From: Mycobacterium sp. E2479
Lineage (GTDB): Bacteria; Actinomycetota; Actinomycetes; Mycobacteriales; Mycobacteriaceae
Assembly: GCF_001667925.1 (NCBI RefSeq)
Contig: NZ_LZJR01000076.1
Coordinates: 62,001-126,000 of the forward strand
Direction of reading: 5' to 3'
DNA: 64,000 bases
In this document: positions 16,741-24,760 of the stretch, piece by piece
Layout of the letters: each line of letters starts with the position of its first letter
Numbering within the stretch: position 1 is the stretch's first letter
Notes under the pieces: model-generated
Told to the model about the DNA's origin: nothing
Seen by the model: the letters and a program-made list of their open reading frames with translations, nothing else
Databases searched by the model: none
Made by a program: the position numbers and the translations under genes

Positions 16741-17919
16741 TCAGCGTCCATAGGACGGCATTCCGTGGCCGCGCTGCGCGATGATGTCGCGCAGCACCTC
16801 GTTGGTCCCACCGCCGAAGCGCATCAGCGGGGCGGCCCGGTAGAGCCGCTCGAATTTGCCTGCCAATGGGGCCTGTTCGCTGCCATGCGCCAACAGGCCG
16901 TCGGGCCCGAGGAGGTCGAGAGCCAGGTCGGCGATGCGCTGACGCAGCTCGCTGGTGAAAACCTTCTCCACGCTGACCTCGACGGTGGGTATGACGCCGG
17001 AGTCCAGGATGGACGCCGCCTCGTAGCCCATCAGCACGGCCACCGCGACGTCTGCCTCGGCCTGCGCCAGTCGCCGACGAAGCGACGGATCGTCGGCGGG
17101 TACGGTCCCGTCGCGCCGGGGGCGATGCACCAGCTCGTGCAACTCCTCGACGGCGCGGCGCAGGTCTCCGGCGTTGGTCAGTGCCCCGCGTTCGAGATCG
17201 AGCGCACCCGTGATGTAGGTCCAGCCGCGGTTGACCTCGCCGACCAGGTTGGTGACCGGCACCCGCACGTCACGGAAGTGCACCTCGTTGGTGCGATAGC
17301 CCGACCACGCGTACAGCGGGCGTATTTCGACGCCCGAGCGGTCGATCGGCACGATGATGACCGAAATGCCGCGATGCCGGGCACCACTCGGATCGGTACG
17401 GACGCAGAGCCATTCGTGCGTGGCGCGCTGGGCGCCGCTGTTCCAGATCTTGGTGCCGTTGATCACCCATTCATCGCCGTCCCGCGTGGCGCTGGTGCGC
17501 AGGCTGGCCAGGTCGGTTCCTGCATCTGGCTCGGAATAGCCTACCGCGCAGATCATTTCGCCCTTGGCGATGAGGGGCAGCCAGTCGGTCTTGTTGCGCT
17601 CGGTGCCATGCCGCATGATCATCGGCGCCACCGATGTCACCGTCAGGTCGGGACCGGGCACGCCCCAATATTCGAATTCGCTCATCAGCAGATGCAGGTG
17701 CATGGCGCCGAGGCCAAGTCCGCCGTACTCGCGCGGCCAGTTCAGCCCGAACCAGCCCTTGGCCCCGATCTTGCGGCGAAACCGGGCGACTTCGCCGTCG
17801 GGAACCTCCAAGTCGTGCTCAGCGAGCTCGACACGCAATTCCGGGGTGACGTTGTCGTGCAGAAATTCCCGAACCTCGGTGAGCCAGGCGCGCTGCCCAG
17901 CGTCGAGTTCGAAATCCAT
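16741..17919 (-). CDS. Acyl-CoA dehydrogenase, FadE29/ChsE2-like subunit
   Basis: The 392-residue protein has GYSEPDAGTDLASL and TKIWNSGAQ in the middle beta domain (FAD and substrate contact) and the C-terminal RFGGGTNEVLRDIIAQRG. It would introduce the alpha-beta double bond in a CoA ester together with the partner encoded downstream. The ATG at 17919 is used because the preceding 31 in-frame codons are basic and unrelated, while family members start MDFxLxxxQ. It is the first gene of a nine-gene minus-strand operon ending at 8822; 251 non-coding bases lie upstream. Confidence 0.87.
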   Translation of the reverse strand: MDFELDAGQRAWLTEVREFLHDNVTPELRVELAEHDLEVPDGEVARFRRKIGAKGWFGLNWPREYGGLGLGAMHLHLLMSEFEYWGVPGPDLTVTSVAPMIMRHGTERNKTDWLPLIAKGEMICAVGYSEPDAGTDLASLRTSATRDGDEWVINGTKIWNSGAQRATHEWLCVRTDPSGARHRGISVIIVPIDRSGVEIRPLYAWSGYRTNEVHFRDVRVPVTNLVGEVNRGWTYITGALDLERGALTNAGDLRRAVEELHELVHRPRRDGTVPADDPSLRRRLAQAEADVAVAVLMGYEAASILDSGVIPTVEVSVEKVFTSELRQRIADLALDLLGPDGLLAHGSEQAPLAGKFERLYRAAPLMRFGGGTNEVLRDIIAQRGHGMPSYGR

Positions 17920-18170
17920 TCCGGCGCCTTTGCCTTTCCACATGCTTTTCACCGAGCGTCGCCAGCGTAACGCCACAGGGAGATGGCACCGGCGATTTCG
18001 AGGCTGCGTCATGCGCGGGCGCCACAGGCGGGCGCTCGTGCTGTAACTACGCTGTCAAACTCCGGTTAAAACACGTCGACGCTCTCGCGGTGATTCCAGT
18101 GGGCTGCGACGATTGTCAGATCGGCTGGTCGACGGGGACCAGGCATTCTGCTGAGCCCCAGGGAGAAGTC
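17920..18170. other. Intergenic region upstream of the beta-oxidation operon
   Basis: These 251 bases lie between the start of the nine-gene minus-strand operon and a small plus-strand gene, so they should hold promoters for both. I looked for KstR-like (TAGAAC-N2-GTTCTA) and KstR2-like inverted repeats and found none. No structured element is evident. Confidence 0.4.
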
Positions 18171-18335
18171 ATGCCCACTGTTGAGATGCGCCTGCGCGAA
18201 GATCTGCGCAACTACGCCGTCGAATTGCGGCAACTGGCGTACACGCTGCCGTTAGGCGTAGGCGAGCACGATCTGCTGCAACTGTCCGACCGCATGCGTG
18301 CCGCGGCCGAGCAGGTGCTCCGCAAGCGCGCCTGA
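18171..18335 (+). CDS. Small hypothetical protein, 54 residues
   Basis: A short gene starting at the ATG at 18171 with a strong GGGAGAA site 4 to 5 bases upstream. The product is helical and charged: MPTVEMRLREDLRNYAVEL, a short central loop, then a second helix ending QVLRKRA. It has no signal peptide or membrane segment. I do not recognise it. It ends five bases before the convergent stop of the Rv1747-like exporter. Confidence 0.55.
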   Translation: MPTVEMRLREDLRNYAVELRQLAYTLPLGVGEHDLLQLSDRMRAAAEQVLRKRA

Positions 18336-18340
18336 CAGCG

Positions 18341-20977
18341 TCAGCCGCCGCGCAGGCGGATCTTCCAGCGCACGAAGCCGAGGTAGACGGCGCTGATGAC
18401 GAACAGCATGCCGACGTCGAACCACCACGTCGCCGGGGTGTGCTGCCAATGCGAGTCCTTCGGGGTGAGCGGACCGGGCACCAGCTTGGTCAAATCGGCG
18501 GTCGAGGCCGATGCGGCGAATCCCCATCGCGCCGGGGTTGCCCAGGACATCTGGTCGAGACCGATGCGCGCCGTAACCGGAATCATCCCCCCGGAGAACA
18601 CCAGTTGCGACATGACCGCGACCACCAGCAACGGCATGATCTGCTCGTTGGACTTGGCGACGGCCGATAAGGCCAGCCCCAGCATTGCCGAAGCCACACA
18701 CGTCAGCGCGACGTCGGCGAACAGCTCGAGACCCGGCTTGCCCAGCGCCACGGCCCCCTGGGTCGGGGCTCCCTTGCCGAGCACCGCAATGATGCTGACG
18801 ATCGCCGACTGGACGATCGCGAAGACCGTGTACACGCAAACCTTGGCCAACAGGTAGGCCGAGGTGGACAATCCGACCGCCTGTTCGCGCAGGAAGATCG
18901 CGCGCTCACCGATGAGGTCGCGGATGGTCAGGGCGGTGCCCATGAACACCGCGCCGACGTTGAGCAGCACCAGGATCTGCCCGGGCTCATTGGGCGCGGC
19001 GCCCATCGGGTTCGGGATCCCGAAGCCGACATCGCCGGGCACCGACATGGACAGCGACCCCATGATGAACGGCAACAGCGCGAGAAAGACGAAGTAGCCG
19101 CGGTCAGAGACGATCAGCCGCATCTGGCGCCGGGCGATAGTCGAGAACTGCCGCACCAGGCTGGTGTGCGACGGATCGCCCAGCTCGGCGGGTTTCTCGG
19201 CGGGCGGCGGAGCGGGCGGCGGGCCCGTTCGGGCCAGGTAGCGCGCACGGGACCCGTCGGGATCGTTCGCGACGGTGCTGAAGATGTCGGCCCAGTTGGT
19301 GGTGCCCATGGCGGGACCGATTTGGTTGGGCGGCCCGTAGAAGGCCGTTTTGCCACCGGGCCCCAGCAGCAACACCTGGTCGCAGACGTCCAGGTAGGTC
19401 AGCGAGTGGGTGACCACCAGCACCACACGACCGGCGTCGGCGAGCTGCCGCAGCATGGTCATCACCTGCCGATCGAGCGCCGGGTCCAGGCCTGAGGTCG
19501 GCTCGTCGAGGATCAGCAGCGACGGGCCGGTGAGCAGTTCGAGCGCCACCGACGCTCGCTTGCGCTGTCCGCCGGACAGCTTGTCCACCCTAGTGCGGAG
19601 GTGCTGGGTCATCTCGAGTTCCTCGAGCACCCGAGCCACCACCTGGGCGCGGTCGTCCTTCGTGGTGTCGGGCGGCAGCCGCAGCTCCGCGGCGTACAAC
19701 AACGCCTGCTGCACGGTCAGCTGCCCGTGCACCACGTCGTCCTGCGGCACCATCCCGATTCTGCTGCGCAACGAGGCGTATTCGCCATGGATGTTGTGGC
19801 CCTCGAACGACACGGTCCCCGTCGTCGGGTGCGTGTATCCGGCGATCAGTCGCGCGAAGGTCGACTTGCCAGCGCCGGAAGGCCCGATGATCGCCGTCAG
19901 CGTGCCGGGCAGGGCGGTCAGCGAGATGTTGTCCAGCAGTGTTTTGTTGTTCTCGATCGTCCAGGTCACCCCGCGCACATCGAGGCCGCCGCTGCGCGTC
20001 GCCGTCGCGGTCTGGTCGCGGCGGGCCAGGTCGCCACCGTGGAAGATCAGGTCGATGTTGCCGATGGTGACCACGTCGCCGTCGTGCAATACGGCCGAAT
20101 CGACCCGGACGCCGTTGACGAAGGTGCCGTTGATGCTGCGGTTGTCGTGGATCTCGGTGCCGGTGGGCGTCGGAATCAGGGTGGCGTGGTGGCGCGATGC
20201 CAGCACCTCGGGGATGACGATGTCGTTGTCGTTGGCGCGCCCGATCCTGATGGCGCCCGGTCCGTCCGGACCGGCCTTGCCCGGCCGCAGGATCTTCATC
20301 ATCGATGTCGCGATGATCGACGCGTCGCCGCCGATGCGGCCCGTCTGCGGCGCCGGTCCCGCAGCGGTCGGCGGCGCCGCCTGCGTCTGCGGCGACCGGT
20401 AAATCTGCGGCGCAGGCTGCGATTCGCTCGGTAGACCGCTGGTCGGGAATCGGGGCTGCGGCTCGGACGGTTGGCTTGCCGTGGCTCCCCCGGCCGGCTG
20501 CGCGCTGGCGGGAGGCTGGACGGAATGCCGGAACGACGCCGGCTGCTGGGTCTGGCCGGCATGCTGGCTGGCCGACGACCGGCTCTGCGGCGCGCGTGCC
20601 GGCGGTTCGCTGGGATTGCTGACAATCGGTATCGACGTCGTCAGCGGGGGCCGCCCGGCCGAGCCCCGGTGGCGGCCCACCTCGAAGGTGAGCGCCGGAC
20701 CGTCCGGATTGCCGACGTTGACCCGCAGCCCATCCTGGATGTCGACGACTGGGACGCGGCGGTTGTGGACATAAAGGCCGTTGAGGCTGCCGTTGTCGAC
20801 GGCGATCCATCGACCCTGGTCGTATCGCACTATCAGATGAGTTCGGGAGATCAGGGGGTGGGCTACTCGCATGTCGGCGCGAAGGTCACGCCCGATCACT
20901 ACATCGTTGCCCGGCGCGAAGGTGCGTTCGGCCCCCTGGTACCGCACGGTCAGCGCGGGCGGGGCTGGTGAGGTCAT
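18341..20977 (-). CDS. ABC-2 type exporter with two FHA domains, Rv1747-like
   Basis: The 878-residue protein matches the layout of M. tuberculosis Rv1747. FHA-1 is at about 10-95 (VIGRDLRADMRVAHPLISRTH), followed by a Pro/Gln/Ser-rich linker. FHA-2 is at about 230-310 (IRIGRANDNDIVIPEV, SRHH), then an ATPase with Walker A GPSGAGKST near 365, signature LSGGQRKR near 466 and Walker B LLILDEPTSGLD near 486. The ABC-2 membrane part runs from about 617. In M. tuberculosis the FHA domains bind phospho-threonines set by PknF from the adjacent gene; no kinase adjoins it here, and PknE lies 36 kb away. It is thought to export a lipid or glycolipid component of the envelope. ATG at 20977 is preferred over a TTG three codons upstream. 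Confidence 0.92.
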   Translation of the reverse strand: MTSPAPPALTVRYQGAERTFAPGNDVVIGRDLRADMRVAHPLISRTHLIVRYDQGRWIAVDNGSLNGLYVHNRRVPVVDIQDGLRVNVGNPDGPALTFEVGRHRGSAGRPPLTTSIPIVSNPSEPPARAPQSRSSASQHAGQTQQPASFRHSVQPPASAQPAGGATASQPSEPQPRFPTSGLPSESQPAPQIYRSPQTQAAPPTAAGPAPQTGRIGGDASIIATSMMKILRPGKAGPDGPGAIRIGRANDNDIVIPEVLASRHHATLIPTPTGTEIHDNRSINGTFVNGVRVDSAVLHDGDVVTIGNIDLIFHGGDLARRDQTATATRSGGLDVRGVTWTIENNKTLLDNISLTALPGTLTAIIGPSGAGKSTFARLIAGYTHPTTGTVSFEGHNIHGEYASLRSRIGMVPQDDVVHGQLTVQQALLYAAELRLPPDTTKDDRAQVVARVLEELEMTQHLRTRVDKLSGGQRKRASVALELLTGPSLLILDEPTSGLDPALDRQVMTMLRQLADAGRVVLVVTHSLTYLDVCDQVLLLGPGGKTAFYGPPNQIGPAMGTTNWADIFSTVANDPDGSRARYLARTGPPPAPPPAEKPAELGDPSHTSLVRQFSTIARRQMRLIVSDRGYFVFLALLPFIMGSLSMSVPGDVGFGIPNPMGAAPNEPGQILVLLNVGAVFMGTALTIRDLIGERAIFLREQAVGLSTSAYLLAKVCVYTVFAIVQSAIVSIIAVLGKGAPTQGAVALGKPGLELFADVALTCVASAMLGLALSAVAKSNEQIMPLLVVAVMSQLVFSGGMIPVTARIGLDQMSWATPARWGFAASASTADLTKLVPGPLTPKDSHWQHTPATWWFDVGMLFVISAVYLGFVRWKIRLRGG

Positions 20978-21121
20978 CAGGACCAACTGTAACGGCAGCG
21001 GGGCGGCTTATGCGCGACGTGCTTGGCCGGGCTCTGTGTCGTACCATCGCCGACTGGAATCAGCGGAGGGCGCCGACTAGAAGGCCGCCCGGCAAGGAAG
21101 GCCAGCTGGGTAACGAATTAC

Positions 21122-21134
21122 ATTGTAGTACAAT
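21122..21134. promoter_or_regulatory. Perfect palindrome ATTGTA-G-TACAAT upstream of the Rv1747-like gene
   Basis: A perfect 6+1+6 inverted repeat within an AT-rich patch (about 21111-21150) in otherwise GC-rich DNA, between the stop of the esterase gene (21149) and the start of the Rv1747-like gene (20977). The position, about 145 bases upstream of the exporter ATG, fits a repressor site or promoter element for that gene. The regulator is unknown. Confidence 0.4.
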
Positions 21135-21148
21135 TACTTTCGCCGTTT

Positions 21149-22192
21149 TCAACCGGCAACCGCGGCGTTGCGCAGACTGCGCAGGCTCGGAACTTTGGCG
21201 CGAGCGGCGGTGACGTCCTTGACGAAATCACCCAGGTATTTGATCGCTCGCCTGCCCTCGGGCAAAACGTCGGCGGCCAAGGGGAAGTCGTGGATCTGCC
21301 CCTCCCACAGATGCAGATCACAGTGGATCCCGCTGGCTTCCAAACGCTTCGCCATCAGCTCGGCGTCGACGAGCAGCAACTCGTCCGAGCTGGCGTGGAT
21401 GGTGACCGGCGGCAACGAGGACAGATCGGCATCCACCGGGGAGGCGACCGCGTAATCGCCCTGGCCTTCCACAACCTGTGCCTTGCTGAGGAATTCGGCG
21501 AACCGGGAGAACGCCCGGCGGGTGAACATCGAGCACTTGCGCGCGTTGCGGTGCTTGAGTTTGCGTACCGGATCCGTGTCGGTGAACGGTGAGACGGTCG
21601 CGACTCCCGCCGGTTCCATGATGCCGTCCTGGATCGCCAAGAGCGTGGTCATGAACGCCAGATACCCGCCGGCGGAGTCGCCGGCCACGACAACCTGGTC
21701 TCCGTCGAAGCCGCGATCCTGCAACCACCGCAAGCCACTGATGCCGTCGTCGATGGCATCGGTGATCTGGTGCGCGGGCAACTTCCGGTACGCGACGGTG
21801 AGCACGGTGGCGTCAGCAGCCTTCGACAAGCGAGTCACCATGGAGCGATGGGTGTTGAGGCCGCAGGTCAGGAACGCGCCGCCATGCAAATACAGGATTG
21901 TCCGCTCCCCCGATACGCCGGGCGCACGAACCCATTCGGCAGCACAGTTCTCTAGTCGCACCCGTTCGATTTGTGCCCGTGGCCCGACTTGCGGCACCAA
22001 TCCCGCGACACCATCGAGGTATTCGAACGGCCAGCGCAGGTTCGGCGTCATGGCCCATGCGCGGACGGTGTTTTTCACGATCAAGCGGCTGGCGAGCCCT
22101 ACGGCAACCGACTGCGGGCTATGGCGGTGATGGACGCGCCGCGTCATCGCCACGCTCGGCAATACATGTGTCGGTTCGGCTGTGCTCACCAT
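21149..22192 (-). CDS. Alpha/beta hydrolase, Lip-type esterase
   Basis: The 347-residue protein has HGGAF near residue 101, GDSAGG near residue 170, an Asp in SSDELLLVD and His in GQIHDFPL, the triad of the HSL-family lipases/esterases. An N-terminal basic stretch before the hydrolase domain (RLIVKNTVRAW) is shared with several mycobacterial Lip proteins. The ATG at 22192 has GGAGG 9 bases upstream; a TTG three codons upstream would touch that site. It stands alone, divergent from an SDR gene. Confidence 0.83.
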   Translation of the reverse strand: MVSTAEPTHVLPSVAMTRRVHHRHSPQSVAVGLASRLIVKNTVRAWAMTPNLRWPFEYLDGVAGLVPQVGPRAQIERVRLENCAAEWVRAPGVSGERTILYLHGGAFLTCGLNTHRSMVTRLSKAADATVLTVAYRKLPAHQITDAIDDGISGLRWLQDRGFDGDQVVVAGDSAGGYLAFMTTLLAIQDGIMEPAGVATVSPFTDTDPVRKLKHRNARKCSMFTRRAFSRFAEFLSKAQVVEGQGDYAVASPVDADLSSLPPVTIHASSDELLLVDAELMAKRLEASGIHCDLHLWEGQIHDFPLAADVLPEGRRAIKYLGDFVKDVTAARAKVPSLRSLRNAAVAG

Positions 22193-22398
22193 CGGTTTCA
22201 ACCTCCTAAGTGGCGACCGAATACCCGCCGCCGCGGGGGGCTAACTGGAAATGAACGGCCCACAAATGTCAGGTACATCACTGTTTGTTGCGCGAAGAGA
22301 TGGGTACCACTGACTCGTTTGTCTTGAGGTTCCCGCGCGGGCGCAATCGGGCCTAACCGGCTGTTGCCGAGGCCGCCTAATGGCCCAAGATATGAGCG

Positions 22399-23244
22399 AT
22401 GACACACGCGAAGCCTTCCGATCCGCTGCTGGCCGACCGGGTGACGGTCGTCACGGGCGGTGCGGGAGGCATCGGGGCTGCGACAGCACGCCTGTTCGCC
22501 GAACACGGGGCCCGCGTGGTCATCGCCGATATCGACGCCGACCTCGCCGGCGCGACGGCAGCCTCGATCACCGAATCCGGTGGTTCGGCCTCAGCCGTCG
22601 TCACCGACGTTCGAGACCCCGACCAGGTCGCCCGCTTGGCCCGGACGGTGATCGAGCGGTTCGATCGAGTGGACGTGCTGGTCAACAACGTGGGCCATTG
22701 GTTGCGCCACCCCGGAAATTTCGTCGACACCGACCCGCAGCAGTGGGACGAGCTCTACCGGATCAATTTGCACCATGTCTTCCTGCTGACCCACGCGTTC
22801 CTGCCGGCCATGGTCGAGCGCCAGGCTGGTGCGATCGTGAACGTCTCGTCCGTCGAGGGGCTGCGGGGGTATCCGGAGGACCCGGTGTATGCCGCCTTCA
22901 AATCCGCTGTCAACTCGTTCACGCGCAGCCTCGCGGTCCAGTTGGGCATCCACGGGATAAGGGTCAACGCAATCGCGCCCGATGTCACCGAATCCCTGCA
23001 AGTTCCCTATTCGCAATGGCTTTCGGACCAAGAACAGGCGCAATGGCCGCAATGGGTTCCGGTGGGGCGGATGGGCCTGCCCGAGGACCAGGCCAGAGTC
23101 ATCCTGTTTTTGGCCTCCGATCTTTCCGGGTTCGTCACCGGCCACGTCATTCCCACCGACGGCGGTACCGGGGCCGCCGGTGGATGGTTCCGCTCGACCC
23201 GCCGACCGGACCGCCAGTGGACAAACCGGCCCATCGCCCCCTGA
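22399..23244 (+). CDS. Short-chain dehydrogenase/reductase
   Basis: The 281-residue classical SDR has the cofactor loop TGGAGGIG at about 19-26, NNVG near 93, catalytic Ser in NVSSVEG and the Tyr/Lys pair in YAAFK near 168. Asp in VIADID after the second strand suggests NAD(H). It would interconvert an alcohol and a ketone. A GTGxAGGW tail replaces the usual DGG end. It is divergent from the esterase at 21149-22192; 206 bases between them must hold both promoters. Confidence 0.83.
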   Translation: MTHAKPSDPLLADRVTVVTGGAGGIGAATARLFAEHGARVVIADIDADLAGATAASITESGGSASAVVTDVRDPDQVARLARTVIERFDRVDVLVNNVGHWLRHPGNFVDTDPQQWDELYRINLHHVFLLTHAFLPAMVERQAGAIVNVSSVEGLRGYPEDPVYAAFKSAVNSFTRSLAVQLGIHGIRVNAIAPDVTESLQVPYSQWLSDQEQAQWPQWVPVGRMGLPEDQARVILFLASDLSGFVTGHVIPTDGGTGAAGGWFRSTRRPDRQWTNRPIAP

Positions 23245-23495
23245 TCAGACATCACCGAAGCCGCGTTCCGCCCGGGCCCGGGCCCAGACCCGCGAAAGCG
23301 TTGCGGGAATGAGGGTTTCGCCGGATTAGCTCAGGTTAGCCCAGGAAGTTGTCGCGGGCCCGAACCGGGCTTGATGGTCGATGATCGTTACCGCGATCCC
23401 GTTGAGCACCCCGTTGCCGGAGGGCTCATCGACAAACGTAGGCGGAGCACCGCCCTCAGTGATCCGGGGCGGTGGCTTTCGTTCGGGGTCGCGGC
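23245..23495. other. Non-coding stretch between SDR and CsbD-like gene
   Basis: No convincing gene is seen. A 69-codon minus-strand frame at 23326-23535 has no ribosome site or recognisable content and runs into the terminator hairpin. A GC-rich run of CCCGGG units at about 23270-23290, just after the SDR stop, could end that transcript but lacks a T-run. Confidence 0.4.
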
Positions 23496-23533
23496 AAAAA
23501 CGGTGGCCCGGCCACCCCTGTGACCGGGCCACC
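23496..23533 (-). terminator. Intrinsic terminator of the CsbD-like gene
   Basis: A perfect 10-bp stem, GGTGGCCCGG paired with CCGGGCCACC (23502-23511 with 23524-23533), 12-base loop, followed on the minus strand by a run of five T (complement of 23496-23500). It begins 12 bases after the stop of the CsbD-like gene. This is an unusually canonical hairpin plus T-tract for mycobacteria. Confidence 0.75.
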
Positions 23534-23544
23534 ATCGGTTCCCG

Positions 23545-23778
23545 CTACTGCTCGGCTTTCTGGCGAGCTTCGTTGACTTCGGCGGCTTTGCGGGCGCTTT
23601 CGGCCTCGGCCTCTTTCTGGGCCGCCTCGCGCTGCGCGTCAGCCTTGTCCTGCTGGGCTTGACCCTCACGTTGCAGATCGTCACGCCCGGCAACTGCGCC
23701 GGCGACTTCCTTGACCTTGCCCTTGACTCCCTCGACAACGCCCTCAACGGCTTCCGCGGGACCACTCTTGTCCGACAT
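23545..23778 (-). CDS. CsbD-like stress protein (microaggregate-binding protein 1 type)
   Basis: The 77-residue highly charged protein opens with a Gly/Val-rich CsbD-like stretch (VEGVVEGVKGKVKEVAGAV) and continues as a long Gln/Ala/Glu/Lys helix to the C-terminus. This matches the small CsbD-like proteins of mycobacteria called microaggregate-binding protein 1. CsbD members are general-stress proteins of unknown action. Start ATG at 23778 with GGAGGGAGGA just upstream; the longer open frame beyond it is not coding. A strong terminator follows. Confidence 0.8.
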   Translation of the reverse strand: MSDKSGPAEAVEGVVEGVKGKVKEVAGAVAGRDDLQREGQAQQDKADAQREAAQKEAEAESARKAAEVNEARQKAEQ

Positions 23779-23952
23779 GCTCCTCCCTCCGTATTGCGGA
23801 CGACGCCCGTGTCGTGCGCTCGCCCCCTTGATGCCCAACCGGTGAATTTTCGAAACACGGCCGGTGAGTGGCCTTCGCCACCCACGGCGGCATGTTGCCG
23901 AAATGCCATACGCTGGTGGGCCGAGGAGTCGGCGGCGCGAGGAGTCGTGACG

Positions 23953-24408
23953 GTGGAGATGTGGGAACTGGTCGCCCGCGAGCGAATCCGGGACACTTTG
24001 GCGCGATACAACTGGTCGGGTGACGCCGGGCGGCTCGAAGGCCTCGCGGAGACGTTCTGCGCAGACGGCATCCTCGAAATACGCGATTCTGAGCCGCTGT
24101 GCGGACGTCGAGACATCGCGGCTTTCTTGGGCGGTGTCACCGGAAAGATCGCCGTGGCTGCCGATGTGAAACCGATTGTGCGCCATAACATCGCGAGCGT
24201 GTTGTTCACTGAGGTAGCGCCCGGTCAGGCCCGGGTCGACTCGTACTTCACCGTTCTCACCCACATCGGGCTCGACCACTACGGCCGCTACCGCGACATC
24301 CTCGTACCCGAGGGTGACACCTGGCTGATCAGGCACCGCAAGGTTTCGACGGACTGGGCGGCGCCAGACTCGGCGATGGCCCGCGAGCCCTCCGGGAAGC
24401 AGCGATAA
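23953..24408 (+). CDS. SnoaL-like (NTF2-fold) protein
   Basis: The 151-residue protein has the SnoaL/ring-hydroxylating-beta fold pattern: an N-terminal helix (RERIRDTLARYNWSGDAGR), LAETFCADGILEIRD, GRRDIAAFL, then strands with VRHNIASVLF and a C-terminal DTWLIRHRKV. Such proteins are isomerases, dehydratases or binding subunits; function is not predictable here. The GTG at 23953 has AGGAG 8 bases upstream, better than the GTG at 23947. It is divergent from the CsbD-like gene. Confidence 0.7.
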   Translation: MEMWELVARERIRDTLARYNWSGDAGRLEGLAETFCADGILEIRDSEPLCGRRDIAAFLGGVTGKIAVAADVKPIVRHNIASVLFTEVAPGQARVDSYFTVLTHIGLDHYGRYRDILVPEGDTWLIRHRKVSTDWAAPDSAMAREPSGKQR

Positions 24409-24760
24409 TCGCGGCGCAGTGACACGTCAAACCTGTTGTTCGAGTTGATATTCGGCGTTATTGAGCCAACCGAAGCGGGACGGATCATGTCCGCATCCAA
24501 CACCGACCGTTCCTGGCGTACCTGCCGGTTCGGTCGATCACCGCTACCAGCCCGTCGGCCACGGCCCCCACCGGGCGAGAGCGGCGTGGCGATTTCGTTA
24601 AATCTCCCGACGGAATGTTTGCCGAATCGGCCTCAGCGGCTACAGATAAGAGTCACACAAAAAGATGGCGGCCGCCTGATCGTACGTCCCCTCAGGAGCT
24701 TCGAAGTGACCGCCGGTCACGTGACCAGCGGTCATGGCCGCCCAAAAGAGACGAGCAAGC
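24409..24760. other. Intergenic region upstream of the WS/DGAT gene
   Basis: The 352 bases have no frame with coding character. It should contain the promoter of the acyltransferase gene; a relatively AT-rich stretch (about 24594-24620) is the only compositional feature. No repeat or palindrome of note. Confidence 0.4.

Noticed and set aside
16114..17970. 618-codon plus-strand open frame
   Set aside because: Antisense to the two acyl-CoA dehydrogenases; composition typical of a codon-position shadow with no domain.
17920..18170. KstR or KstR2 operator before the beta-oxidation operon
   Set aside because: No match to the known inverted repeats was found; only loose half-sites occur.
23326..23535. 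69-codon minus-strand frame
   Set aside because: Runs into an intrinsic terminator hairpin and has no ribosome site or known content.
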